64,000 nucleotides of DNA from Mallotus nudiflorus (Eukaryota > Streptophyta > Magnoliopsida > Malpighiales > Euphorbiaceae). A program made the position numbers and the translations under genes. The notes beneath the pieces are model-generated. The model was not told the origin of the DNA and searched no databases. It saw nothing but the letters and a program-made list of their open reading frames with translations. The DNA is taken from positions 3,404,363 through 3,468,362 of the forward strand of contig CANTUR010000279.1 in NCBI GenBank assembly GCA_947683625.1, given 5' to 3'. Shown here one piece after another: positions 22,926 through 34,240 of this stretch (its first letter is position 1; each line of letters begins with the position of its first letter).

Positions 22926-23300
22926 AGTATCATGTTTATTTGTGTGACACCTAAGAAGGTTATAGTCGCATGTTCATTTGTGCGACACCTAAAAAGGTTT
23001 ATAGTTGCATGTTCCTTCACATGACATTTAACAAGGATATAGTCGCATGTTCATTCATGTGACACCTAAGAAGGTTATAGTCATATGTTCATTTATGTGA
23101 CACCTAAGAAGGTTATAGTCACACATTTATTCATGTGACACCTAAGAAGGTTATAGTTGCATGTTCATTTATATGACACCTAAGAAGGTTATAGTCATAT
23201 GTTCATTTTGCATGACACCTAAAAAGGTTATAGTCGCATTCGCATTTTGCTTAATAGCATCTTCATTTGCATGAAACCTAAAAAGATTATAGTCACATAT
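22926..23300 (+). repeat. Tandem array of element H, about 39 bp units
   Basis: About nine copies of GACACCTAAGAAGGTTATAG followed by TCGCATGTTCATTTGTGT. The GACACCT..AAG(A/G)GGTTATAGT core is shared with the inverted array of B at 8262-8726; the second half of the unit has diverged. Confidence 0.9.
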
Positions 23301-23526
23301 GCACTCTACACTTTGCATCAATCATAGGCTTGCATAAGTCCTAAAATAGCACCCTACATGGGGACCAAGTCATAGAATAACAACAATAAACAAAACACAA
23401 CAAAAGTAGTCAAACCTTGACAACTTACAGGTAAGTACCTCTCTCCCTACAAAAAAGCTTTTTGCATCTTTACATTTTGTTTTACATGTATTGACACTAG
23501 CACTAGGTAGATATGCAATACATGTG

Positions 23527-23540
23527 AAGTAGGGGGCAAC
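23527..23540 (+). other. Polypurine tract of element H
   Basis: AAGTAGGGGGCAAC directly before the LTR start TGTTATACC. Confidence 0.8.
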
Positions 23541-24645
23541 TGTTATACCTCAAATTTGACTATTCCCAGAAAGGTCCAATGATGAAATGAATCCTTGGGA
23601 TGACTAGAATCTGCTCGTTTATAACACCTTTGAAGTGTACAACCTTAAAAAATGTAACTAACCCCACTAGTGTGCAAAATCAATCAATGAGCCATTAAGT
23701 TGTGCTCCGACCTTAAGAAACATAAATTATCAAAACAACGAGAGGTTTATTTCAAGAAAAATCCTCTCAGAATACTCATCTCGTCGGGCCAATGAATATT
23801 TCATTAAACCATGACCTAGCTTCGTGAAAAAATGGAAATTGATTTTGATAAAATGAACTTTAGAAACAAGTCTGAGAGGCTCCAAAACCTTTGAAAGTGA
23901 TCCCAGAATAGTCAAGCACAACTCGAGTATTAGCACGTATCACTCATTAGTAAGTGTAAACACCCCTAAGTGTCATGTGCTAAAATCAAAGCTGAATTTG
24001 GAAAATGGACTCTGAAAAGAGTGCGTAGAGCATCGAAGTGCGCATGAAAATGCACACTTACATGCATGGCCATAGGGAGAAATCCCCTTATACACATGTG
24101 ACCACACCTACACCACCCCATTCTACACATATTTTCCTATAAATAGACCCCTCTACACCCCATTTTGGAGGGGGGAGCAAGTGAAGACACACACACACTC
24201 AAAAGTAAATCCAATCGAAGGCGTGGGAAATCCCTCTCCGTATAGTTTTCGCTCTCCCACATTCATCGCGAGCATGATCATCCTATCATTCATTGAATAA
24301 GTTGTGTAAATGGTTGTGTTATCCTTGTAAATCAACTATATTAGATTTAATTTTTTGCAATATTTTCCTTTTCATATGTATTTTATCAGGAAAGCAATGT
24401 AATAAAACTTTTAGCTTTATTTTTCTATACTATATGATCTACTATGTGAATGCTCTATAAATGGTCATTACCAAACTAAGGTATTATGGTAGCTATACAT
24501 TGAATATCGTATAATGAGAAATAGTCAAAAAGTATATGCATCCCCTAAACCTAAAAATCTATGTTGGGGACAATACTTGTTGAGTGACCCGATGTTGTCC
24601 CTTTTTTTTCTCGATTTTCTAAAAACCAAGTGATGTTGCATTGTC
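23541..24645 (+). mobile_element. L1-family LTR of element H
   Basis: It begins TGTTATACCTCAAATTTGAC. Over its length it follows the E LTR (27469-29310): the start block, the CCATTTTGGAGGGGGG block, and the end block with GTATAATGAGAAATAGTC. Relative to E it lacks about 490 bp (equivalent to 28320-28810). Homology stops after CTAAAAACCAAGTGATG. Upstream arrays and tract make it a 3' LTR. A minus-strand open frame at 23730-23936 recurs in the E LTR but is an LTR shadow. Confidence 0.8.
24137..24146 (+). promoter_or_regulatory. TATA box of the H LTR
   Basis: CTATAAATAG followed by ACCCCTCTACACCCC; the E LTR has the same element at 28189. Confidence 0.6.
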
Positions 24646-26340
24646 CAACAAAGTAACAAAAACCATAACAACATAAAAGTCTTCTCTAACAAGGTTGCTC
24701 ATATAAAGATTTGAACAAGGTCCACTAATGCCACTCTTCTTTATCAAGACCTAAGCTCATCACTACCCTCATAGGATTTAAACCAAGTTCCAATAAGACC
24801 TAAAAATAAAAATGTTCAAACCCTCATCAAAGTTCCAAAGAACCACCCATATGATTAATAAACTACCAAACACTTATCATAAGGCTCAAAATCCAACATG
24901 ACCATTAGCTTAGTACACCATCATCAAGATCACTATTTTCACCACTAAATGAGTTGGTCTTTTCACTATTAATATTGATCCAGTATTTCTAACCAAAGAC
25001 AACTAATCAACTGACTCTCCTAAAAGGGCCTTAACCTAATAGAGTCCAACATTCACCTTTATCATATAACATACTCATTTGCATTACATGTAAACATGCA
25101 TCTCACACTCATGCTTTAAGAATGCAAGTAAATGCTACTCTTCTCTACATAGCATTACCATTATCATTCCATGCATACATGCATTGTGCAAAAAATGAGG
25201 CCCTGACATCATCTTGCATCAAGATCATTGAAGGCATGCATATGTAAGTTTGAGCAAATGAGCAATCATCTTGTCTTTATAAAGCAAAGTCATTCACTTG
25301 CATGCACATGTATAATGATAAATGATGCCATATTTCATCATTTTTGGGCTTTTTATACATGCATGCCTCTATAAATAAATGATTTTATGTACTTTAGCAT
25401 TAATATGCTTGCATCATAATCATTGACATCTTATACATACATGCATTTATGCACCTCCATCAAAATAAATTATCAGTCACCCTATTTGGAATTTACCACC
25501 ACCTTTAATAATTTATGAATGCATGAAACAACACTTACATTACCATTGCAAGCATGCACACGTATGACCAAAACTTCTATATCATAAAGCAAAATAATCA
25601 ATATTTAACAAGCATATACATTTGCATTCTCCACACATGGCATAATAACTAATGCTCCATGAGCATATGCACTTGCATAAAAATTTCAAAACAAAAATCC
25701 TCATTAACCTTTATAATGTAGTGTGGTCCTCCACATTCACACACCTTGCATATACTTAAGTAAGCAAGCATGCATCACTTTCCCATAAGACATAATCATT
25801 CATTACATTTTTCCTCTTTAGGGAGGCAAGTCATTTTATCCTTCACATTGAAGAAAAATCATAAGCACCCTATGCATAAATGCATGTACATCCCATTTCT
25901 CTCTTGAAGGCATTATGACCATTTGTACACCATGCATTTGCATCAAATCTTAAGGAAATAAGCTACTTCTCATTCATCATATGGCACAATTATCTTATAT
26001 ACATGCATTCACATAGCTCAACCATCATGTATACATGCATTCACTCACATACCAAAAAGAATAGCATGATCTCCTCCCATCTTAAAGTAAACTAATTTTG
26101 TATGTGCACCTATACATGCCTTCTCTCCTTAAATTATAGAATATCATCATTTCCATTCCTTTTATACAGTCATACCATAGAAACTAAAAGATCTTCCCCC
26201 TCAATAAATGATAATACTATTAGCATTCCTTGTATGTGAGCACTTATGTATAAGCTTTTGAACTAAGGATAATCTTCCTCATAATATTATGAAAACATTG
26301 TTGTCACACGAACATAAATCACTTGCATGTATACTTGCAT
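24646..26340. other. Gene-free spacer rich in ATGCAT motifs
   Basis: No coding or LTR signature. From about 25070 to 26120, words such as TACATGCATT and GCAAGCATGCA recur at loosely regular 50-100 bp spacing. This suggests a strongly decayed tandem array. The part from 24646 to 25070 shows nothing recognisable. Confidence 0.4.
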
Positions 26341-27200
26341 TTGCCATCATTTTGAATAAATTTGTCACTCTACATGTTCAAAATCATATTTATTGCATCA
26401 AAACTGCACCTTTGCATTAGAATTGCATCTTATCACACTCTAACATGAAAATAAGTATTTTCTCTCATTTTGCATCAAAATACATTAAATAATATGAAAG
26501 TTCACATTTCTGAGCTAGAGTCTCCATTTTATGGTCTAATGATGAAACCATGCATCTCTACTTATTTTTCTCATCATTTAGAAATTCTATATCATTTTAG
26601 TAATCATTTCATTTTCATTTCAATAACCTTGCAAGTGCACACGACTATATAAATCTATTTGCTTATTCATAATTCATTTATCAAGTATCTCTTGCCCATT
26701 TATTGTCTTGCTGAATGAATGGATGGAATTTCACATAGTTGTGCTAACTTTTTTTTTGTAGGTGTATTTTAGATTAGGACTAAAATTACGTTTCTATACC
26801 ATTCCCTTTCAAATGTATTTTACTAGGAAGGCCATGTAATATTTATACTCAATTTTCTTTAGTTTTTACTATTCTCTATTGCATATATGTGAATATATAA
26901 ACTATCATTCCTAAACTAGGGTGATGCAATAGCTATGTACTGAGTATTATACAATGAGAAATAGCCATAAAGTATATATGATCTCCCAAACCTAGAAGAA
27001 TATGTAATAGGGATGATACTCGTTAAGTGACCTAATGTCATCCTTTACATTTTTTTTCCTAATTTTCTAAAAATTAGAAAATCGAGTGGCAATTCAAAGA
27101 CACAAAAGCACTTGGATCCTCCTAAGACTAATTATTTGTCATTGTCCCATAAATGGAACAAATCGATCCCTTTCATCTTTTCGGTAAAGTTGCCTTAAAA
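26340..27200 (+). mobile_element. Partial L1 LTR (3' half)
   Basis: A third copy of the L1 LTR end. It shares the GTATTTTA..AGGA(A)GG(C)CATGTAAT block, TATACAATGAGAAATAGCC, and the tail with CTAAAAATTAGAAAATCGAG / TGGCAATTC and TTCGGTAAAGTTGCC. The region around 26480-26560 aligns with E's 28690-28770. Its 5' half is missing. Confidence 0.65.
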
Positions 27201-27468
27201 AATAAAAAACGACTCTCATAGTGTCTTTTTAATATTATTTATGCTTTATCTTGTCAATTACATCTAACTTTTATTTAGTTCTTATGCTTTATTTGGCACA
27301 ATATATCCAAAATAAACTAAATTGCTTTTGGTTGTTTTATTGGTTAATAAATGAATTTTCTTGGTTTCTTTTAATAAATTAATTCTTCGTTTTACACTTA
27401 TATTTACTAAATTTCTTTCTCTTGATGAATAAATATTTATTATTTTCATTTATTATTAAATATATAAT
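27201..27468. other. AT-rich spacer
   Basis: Sequence between the partial LTR and E's LTR with no feature I can name. Confidence 0.5.
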
Positions 27469-29310
27469 TGTCATATCTCAAATTTGATTGTCCCCAAAAA
27501 GGTCAATTGATGAAATGAATCCCCGAGATGACTAGAGTCTGCTCATTCGTAAAAACTCTGAAGTATGGAACTTTAAAACACCTAATCGACCCCACTAGCA
27601 TGCAAAATTGATCATCGAGTCATTAAGTTATGCTCTGACCTTGCGAAATATGAATTATTGGAACAATAAGAGATTTATTTTGAGAAAACTCCTTTCAGAA
27701 TACTCAGCCCGTCGGGCTGGTGCATATTTCGTTAGACCGAGACCCAACTTCATGAAAAAATAGAAATCAATTTTGAAAAAATGAATTTGAAAAACATGTC
27801 TGGAGGGCTCCAAAACCTTTAGAAGTGGTCTTGAAATGGTCCTACACAACCTGAGTATTAGCAGGTATTGCAAAGAAGTGTGCATAAACACCCCTACGTG
27901 TCATGTGCTAAAATCAAGGCCGAATTTGGCAAAACGAACTCTGAAAACTCATTTAGAAGGCCCAAAAACTTTAAGGACTAACCCTAGAATAGCATGCATA
28001 TAACTTGAGAAGAGTGCATAGAGCATCAAAGTGCGAGTGAAAACGCACACAGGCGCACGTGGCCACACACCAAGCTTATGACCACGTGCATACTATGCAT
28101 AGTCATGTGCACTTGGCATGGCCACGAGAAAAACTACACTCACAAACACATGACCACACCTACACCACTCCATTATACACATTTTAATCTATAAATAGAC
28201 CCTTTTATAACCCATTTTAAAGGGGGGAAGTGAGTGAAGATACACACACACTCAAGAGTCACTCCGATCGAAAGCGTAGGAAACCTTTTCCTATATAGTT
28301 TTTGCTCTCCCACAGCCTTTCCTTTAGGTTTTTAGATCCCTTTTTCCACCAAAAATAGCGTCATCTTTGTCAAGGCACACTTCAAAGGCATACAATCTAG
28401 CATAATTCTATTATCATTTTGAACCTCTCGATAAGGAAAGCTTAATAATCTCATGAAGCTAGAGCTTCAAAGTTCATGCAAGCTGAGCCAAATCTAAGGA
28501 CCACACCATCATTTTAGCATGTTTACTTTATTGCACTACATTTTATTTTACTGTCACTATCATTTGGGAATATTGTTGTGATTTTGTGATGAGACTAGCA
28601 ATCTTGCATACTACGTGAATAATATATGCATTATTATGCTCATTTTACATCATCACTCTGCATCCTCTATTTCCAAAATCATGAAATCATATTATAAATA
28701 TCAATAATATGAAAAGTTCATGCCTTGGAATAGAGTCATAATGCTTTTTCAGTGATGACCTCATGCATCCTTTATATTATCATCATTCATCATCATAGCA
28801 TAAATAATCAATACAAGCATGATCATCTTATCATTTATCAAATAAGCTATGTAAATGAATGTGTTATCCTTGCAGATCAATCATATTAGATTTACTTTTC
28901 TACAATCTTTTTCTTTTTATATGTATTTTATCAAGAAAGCGATGTAATAAAATTCTCAACTTTATTATTCTATATTTTCTGATGTACTGTGTGAATGCTA
29001 TATAAATTGTCATCACTGAAACTAGGGTGTTTCGGTAGCTATATATCGAATATTGTATAATGAGAAATAGTCAAAAGTAGATGTGATCTCCCACACCTGG
29101 AAGTCTCTGATGGGGATAACATTTATTGAGTGACTCGATGTTGTTCCTTTCTTTTTCCAATATTCTAAAAATTGGGTGACAACTCCATAAAATCAAAACC
29201 ATCTCATCCCCTGAGACCAATCACTTGTCTCTATTCGGTAAAGCTGTCATGTCCCTCAGATACAAAAAACACCAGCAAAGATGAAAAAATAAAAGAAGGA
29301 AGGTTGATCA
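27469..29310 (+). mobile_element. 5' LTR of element E (family L1)
   Basis: Starts TGTCATATCTCAAATTTG and ends TTGATCA, three bases before the primer-binding site, about 1842 bp. It has a TATA box at 28189 and, near its end, GGGTGACAACTCC, which resembles the primer-binding-site core. A minus-strand open frame (27655-27891) is conserved with the H LTR only because the LTRs are homologous. Confidence 0.8.
28189..28198 (+). promoter_or_regulatory. TATA box of the E 5' LTR
   Basis: CTATAAATAG in the same context as the H LTR (followed by ACCC). Confidence 0.6.
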
Positions 29311-29396
29311 AAGTGGCAACTCCACTAAGGACTTCTAAGTAAGAGGGATTAACTCAAAAATGACTATTTCTCATTATGCAATACTCAATCATATAG
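29041..29396. repeat. Inverted repeat across the E primer-binding site
   Basis: LTR positions 29041-29073 are the reverse complement of leader positions 29361-29394 with three substitutions and one extra base. The LTR arm reads ATATATCGAATATTGTATAA..., and the leader arm begins TGACTATTTCTCATTATGCA. The primer-binding site lies in the loop. Confidence 0.75.
29314..29331 (+). other. Primer-binding site of element E
   Basis: TGGCAACTCCACTAAGGA, three bases after the LTR end. It matches the D site (TGGTGACTCCACTAGGGA) apart from transitions and one other change. This PBS type is frequent in Tat/Ogre elements, where a tRNA-Arg primer has been reported; I have not matched it to a tRNA. Confidence 0.7.
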
Positions 29397-29685
29397 AGCC
29401 CCTTACCACTACATTTGCACTACACATCACAAGTGCACTACTTGTCCCTAAAAGCCTTAATAATACTAAATGACATCACTACCATGGTTTCTACTCAAGT
29501 CATGGGGTGACAAAGATATGGTATTATCACCTTTAGTCTTTACTCGTGCATTCATCGGACTCATCTGACTAGAGTCTGTAACCCAAGTCCTTAAGGGGGG
29601 TGACTGAGTTATCAAAATAATGGTAGACTCACTAACCAAAGTTTGTAACCCTAGTCATATGGGGGGCATTCTCGCTAAAGGAACT
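29332..29685 (+). other. First part of the E leader
   Basis: Untranslated leader with repeated GTCTGTAACCC / GTTTGTAACCC and AAGGGGGG motifs, which are also in D's leader (30660-30800). A donor-like GTAAGA is at 29339. It ends at the D insertion site. Confidence 0.6.
29681..29685. other. Target-site duplication of D, left copy (GAACT)
   Basis: GAACT before D and AAACC (55277-55281) after it. D's own leader has GAACC at the homologous place, so the original was probably GAACC with one transition in each copy. Confidence 0.5.
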
Positions 29686-30456
29686 TGTAAGTACCCAATT
29701 TCATGATGCAATTGTGCATAGTGTGACAAAAGCCCCTATGATGAAAAATTAATCAAGAAATTGATCTCTCGCATTGAAATTTGAGATTTCAATGACTAAA
29801 TTGTAATTTTTTTTTGGATTCAATTGCAAAATCGTGATTTTACAAGTATTTATTTTAATTTTTTTCTTTTTTGGGATTGTATAAGCAAAATGCCAGTTGA
29901 CATTTAGCTAATGCCGACCGACATTTGCCTAATGCCGATCTGCATTAGCCAATTATTGACAGACATTTGCCTAATGTCGATTGGCATTAGGCAAATGCCA
30001 ACCAGCATTTGCCTAACACTGATCAGCATTAGCAAAATGCCAATAAACATTACAAAATATTTTTAATTACTCAGTATATTCAGTCATTTTTTAGTATTTT
30101 TTTGTTCACTGATTAGTTGAAAATTAATTCTAAATATTTTCTTAAAAAGATAATTATGGTTTTACATGTTCAAAATGCGTAAAAATTTTGAAAAATTGAG
30201 AGATAACATCAGTTCCTAGAATGGAGGAAGTCAGTTCGTAGGTCTCTGCTTCAAAAATCCAAAGACCGCATGAGTGAGGCCCCCCCAGCTATTGACTGCA
30301 TAGAAACCCCAAAAATCTCAAAAAAAGAACAAGTTTTCTTCACTACACAAAAAAGTACACTCTTTTGTTTTCAAAAATTAATAAATGCATAGTCAATTCT
30401 CAAAACAGTGACATGGTTGTTAAGATCTTGGACGCATTCTAAACTCGTCGTCTATA
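29686..30456 (+). mobile_element. 5' LTR of element D (L2), internally deleted
   Basis: Starts TGTAAGTACCCAATTTC and ends CGTCGTCTATA, one base before the primer-binding site. It is 771 bp against 1993 bp for the 3' LTR. The difference is mainly one deletion of about 1289 bp between two AACAGTG-like words (equivalent to 53943 and 55232). It also has a longer palindromic array than the 3' LTR. Confidence 0.85.
29889..30052. repeat. Palindromic repeat array in the D 5' LTR
   Basis: Seven or so copies of a near-palindromic 16-mer, consensus AATGCCRAYYGGCATT, joined by AGGCAAATGCC / TTTGCCTAATGCC. The 3' LTR has a shorter version at 53487-53575. Confidence 0.85.
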
Positions 30457-30457
30457 C

Positions 30458-30475
30458 TGGTGACTCCACTAGGGA
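30458..30475 (+). other. Primer-binding site of element D
   Basis: TGGTGACTCCACTAGGGA, one base after the LTR end; see E for the tRNA question. Confidence 0.75.
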
Positions 30476-31345
30476 TAAGAGATACTAATTGTACTTGTTT
30501 TCTTTTGAATTATTTTATTGATTATTATTTCATTCTTGCATTCTTTCTACATGTCCCTATAAAAGCGATGGCATTGGTTTATGATTCCATGATTCCACTA
30601 GCTTCATGGAGTTGTAAATTGGCTAACCATCACTATTAGCCTTAACTCTGTTCAAGATAGATTATCGGGCTCATCTAACCAAAGTCTATAACACAAGTCC
30701 TAAAGGGGGGTAATCTTCTCTCAAGTTGGTAAAGGATGTTGGGCCCCTCTAACCTTGGCTTGTAACTCAACATCCATAATAAAGGGCATCTTGCTAAGGG
30801 AACCTTTACCTTTTCACTGGACTCCAACCATATATAATGATTTAGTTACTTCCCCTATGATCTACACAAATTTCTTATATGATTTTTGCCATGAGGTATT
30901 TCTACCTATAAAAGCCCAGGTGTATACTTTTGAAGCCCACTTGGGCCAATAAAGATTGGGCTAGACCTTTATACTTAGAAATGATGTTTTTATGCTTATT
31001 ACCATTAGGTTTTTGTATCTATAAAAGCCCAGGCCCATACTTTTAAAGCCCACTTAGGCCAATGAAGATTGGGCTAGACCTTTATACCAAGAAATGTTGT
31101 TTCTATGCTTTACTACTTTGAGAGAGATTTGGCATGTGCGTCGGTCCTTGATATCCCCTATTGATATTAAGGTGAAGACCAAAAATCCTAGGAAAAGAAA
31201 CTCACCATTGAATATGCATGTGGGAGGATTAAGCTTGGAAGGTTTTATGCTTGCATGTTGCTTGTTGATTGTTTCCTGATACTTGTTACGTGCTATTTAC
31301 TTGCTTGCTACTTGCTGCATAGCACATGCATCATGCATACATGCA
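30476..31345 (+). other. Leader of element D
   Basis: Untranslated region with AAGGGGGG / GGGCATC motifs near the start, shared with E. A direct duplication follows at 30905-31118. Near its end are reiterated TTGCTTGCTACTTGC and ATGCATACATGCATT words. No conserved protein is visible. Confidence 0.65.
30905..31118 (+). repeat. Direct duplication, about 110 bp x 2, with TATA-like words
   Basis: Both copies start CTATAAAAGCCCAGG and share AGATTGGGCTAGACCTTTAT. Each copy carries a TATA-like CTATAAAAG. Confidence 0.85.
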
Positions 31346-33800
31346 TTCCACGCATCATAATGACACCTTATTTTGCAACCATCATAGATTCATCTAGGTC
31401 TTCTCATATTTGGGGATGGAAAGGTTATAGATTAATTAGAGCATATCTAAGCCCTAAGTCAATAGCTCAAGAGATCCTTCAAGAACTAGAGAAGGGTCCT
31501 ATCAACCCACTTTACCTAAAAGCTAAACTGACTTAGACTGAATAGACAGAAATGGAACAACAACTAGAGATGTGGACCCTAGAGGACATTAAGGGAGCTT
31601 TGATGGATGACATGAGAGCTATGATGCAAGATGAACTGAGGCAAGCTTTGGCTGGATTAGTGCAACCTGTTGTCGTACCATGACCTGTTATTGAATAACC
31701 ACCTGCTATTGCTGCTGAACAAACACCTGCTATAGGAGCTCCACTTATTGCTAATAATTTTGGGGGGCAACCTATTGCTAGAAACATACCCGATGTGAGG
31801 CTTGAGGATGTCAAGAACTACATGGTAGAAAAGGCGAAGAGAGAATCACTTAAACTTGTCTAAGATCATGAGTCCAAGCAGATGTAAGCACTAACTTAGA
31901 AAATGTCCAAGATGGAAGAGCCTATTAGAGGAAAAGGAATGGAGTATTCATTTGACTTTGATTACATGTCACATATGGGAGATGATATGCTGCCTGACAA
32001 GTTCAAGATGCCACAGCTACAGAAATTTGATGGGAGAGGAGATCCAAAGATTCATCTCAACCAATACACAACAACCATGAGCACTACTAAAGCACCATTA
32101 AAAGTGATTGCTAGGTTATTTATGTTGTCTTTAAAGGGAATGGCTATAAACTAGTATCACGGGCTAGAAAAATCTGTAAAAACTCATTGAAAAGAATTAT
32201 GTACTGCTTTTTTGAAACAGTATGACTATAACACTAGACTGGAAGTGTCCAATAGAGATCTAGAACTAATAAAGCTGAAACCCAATGAATCCTTCTCTGA
32301 TTTCCTTACTAGGTTCATGAACAAGGTAGGACTAATGAAGAACAAGTTGGCTGAGAAGGATCAAGTTAGGATGATAGTCTATAATGTATCACCTAATCTG
32401 GTTGAGAGATTGTAGATGATGAACCCTAAAACATTCATAGACTTGTATGATGATGGTATGTAAGCTGAAGAGATTGAGAGTGAGAAAAAGAGAAATGCTA
32501 GAAGCACCGGAACCCGAAACTACCAAACTGGGGGCAGAAAACAAAGAAGTACTAGCCGAGCTGCGGATGTGCGCATAGTCTAGCAACCTCAAAGATTCTC
32601 CAACTCTAACCAACCACTCTCCAAAGTCCTAGAATGACTAATCTAGAAAGGCCTACTTTGACCCTTAACCTTTTCTAAGCCACCAAACCCAAATGTCCCC
32701 AGTTTTGACCCTAATAGTTACTGCAAATTCCACCAAGCTGTTGGCCATTCCATAGACAACTGTATCCCCCTAAAATATGAGATCCAAAACCTTATAGATT
32801 ATAGAAAAATCACAGACCCTAAAATTTCCAACTCTAACCCAAACACCAAAAATAACCCTTTCCTAAACTACCGAAATGTTCCACCACCAACCACCATGAT
32901 TATCAATTCAGGGGTTAGTGAAGAAGAAGTACTAAACTCCTTTGAAAACCTAAACCCTATAGCCAATGGAGAATTCCTTGGATAGCCACAAAGAGAAGTG
33001 GAGGATTTACTGGGCCAGCCCTCAAGCAAGTTTGATTATAAGGTGTTCTACTCAAAACTACCCTCCACTAATATCCCCATTGAATCAATTGAGCCCTCGT
33101 GTTAGGGTGATGAGTTAGATGATAAGCAAATAAAAGAAGGAAAGAACCTGAAACTCTTGAGTAGCCACTAAGAGGAGTTGAAGATCTATTAGGACAACCT
33201 TTGGGCAAGTTTGATTACAAAGTATTTTACTCTAAGCCTGCTTCAGCTAATATACCCATAATGGAAATTGTGCCTACAGGATGGGGTGATGAGTTTGAAG
33301 ATGAACCTTTAGCTCCTAAACAGTCTTAAGAAGGAGTTTAAGATCTACTAAACCAACACTTAGGCAAGCTCAATATGGAAGAGTTGAAAGGGAAAGAAAC
33401 ATGTATAATGGAAGTATGGAAAGATGGGAAAAGAGATCAAATCATTGGAGTTGTTGACATCTAGTATGACTCTGATGAAGAAAGTTTGATTGGTCTCGAT
33501 GTCTGGAGCAATGATCCTAAGGTGAATCATGTCACTAGAAGTGGAAAAAATTACAAAGCAATTAAAAAGAAAACTAAAAGAGTCACAAAAAGAGAAGAAA
33601 TAGAAGATACAAAAATAGAGGAAGATCAGAAAGAAGACCTGATTCTAGAATAGTTAAAGAAGGCTAAGGCAAATGTCATCATTTGGGAACTCTTGATACA
33701 TTCAGGTAGCCATATAATAGCTCTTGTCAAAGCTCTATCAAACATGAATATTGAAACATTAGCCACACCTGAGGCTATGGTAGTGAAGGTTATAAAAGAA
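31346..33800 (+). pseudogene. Gag of element D, with protease-proximal spacer
   Basis: Gag builds the virus-like particle. Pieces: SPKSIAQEILQELEKGPINP (about 31452-31510); WTLEDIKGALMDDMRAMMQD (about 31571-31630); the gag core MPQLQKFDGRGDPKIHLNQY (about 32007-32070); RDLELIKLKPNESFSDFLTR then FMNKVGLMKNKLAEKDQVRM (about 32254-32370); a zinc-like CKFHQAVGHSIDNC (about 32723-32764); and a spacer with the L-G-Q-P-x-G-K-F-D-Y module repeated (32998, 33175, trace 33338). Then a conserved stretch with KKAKANVIIWELL (about 33658). Stops occur throughout, often CAG/CAA to TAG/TAA. Homologous to G, and in part to E and I. Confidence 0.85.
32998..33385 (+). repeat. Duplicated coding module in D gag-protease spacer
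   Basis: A unit of about 177 bp encoding (D)LLGQPxGKFDYKVFYSK...NIP...E then G-DE is present twice, with a decayed third start at 33338. E (59440) and I (62350) have it once. Confidence 0.65.
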
Positions 33801-33804
33801 ATAC

Positions 33805-34240
33805 AGGTTGATAACATTCTTAGATGATGACCTTCCTTTGGAAGGAAGAAACCATAATAAGCCATTATTTATCCCAGCTAAAGTAAAGGGAAAGATAACT
33901 AATTTTGCTATGGTTGATGATGGTTCTACTATTAATGTGTGTCCTTTAAAAATCCTACCTAACTTAGGTTTGAAAGCTGAAGACTTAACAGATTCAAACC
34001 TCATAATCAAAGTTTATGATGATAGTACTAAGAATGTGGAGGGGACATTCTAAGCTTTAGTTAAAATAGCACTTGTGGAATCAACTATTGATTTTACTGT
34101 GCTGGAGATTCTAGTCACTTATGCCTTGTTTTTGGGAAGGCCATGGTTCCATTCTTTAGGAGGGGTACCCTCAACTATGCATTAAAAGATGAAATTCCCT
34201 CATGAAAGAGAGGTTGTGACTATAGAAGCTGGGACCAATG
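33805..34240 (+). pseudogene. Aspartic protease of element D, cut by copia
   Basis: The protease cleaves the polyprotein. The frame contains LFIPAKVKGKITNFAMVDDG then STINVCPLKILPNLGL. VDDGS stands where Tat proteases have V-D-N-G-S; the catalytic Asp can be the first D, the next residue being changed. A stop at 34051 precedes readable DFTVLEILVTYALFLGRPWF and HSLGGVPSTMH, the conserved end of the domain. The copia element enters at 34241 and the reading resumes after 43331. Minus-strand open frames here are shadows. Confidence 0.8.
34236..34240. other. Target-site duplication of the copia element, left (CAATG)
   Basis: CAATG directly before LTR position 34241; the identical CAATG is at 43327-43331. 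Confidence 0.9.

Noticed and set aside
23730..23936. Minus-strand open frame also found at 27655-27891
   Set aside because: Conserved only because both lie in homologous L1 LTRs; no domain or start context.
26470..26652. 60-codon open frame
   Set aside because: Lies inside a partial L1 LTR.
33626..34010. Minus-strand open frames over D's protease
   Set aside because: Shadows of the protease and pre-protease coding sequence on the plus strand.
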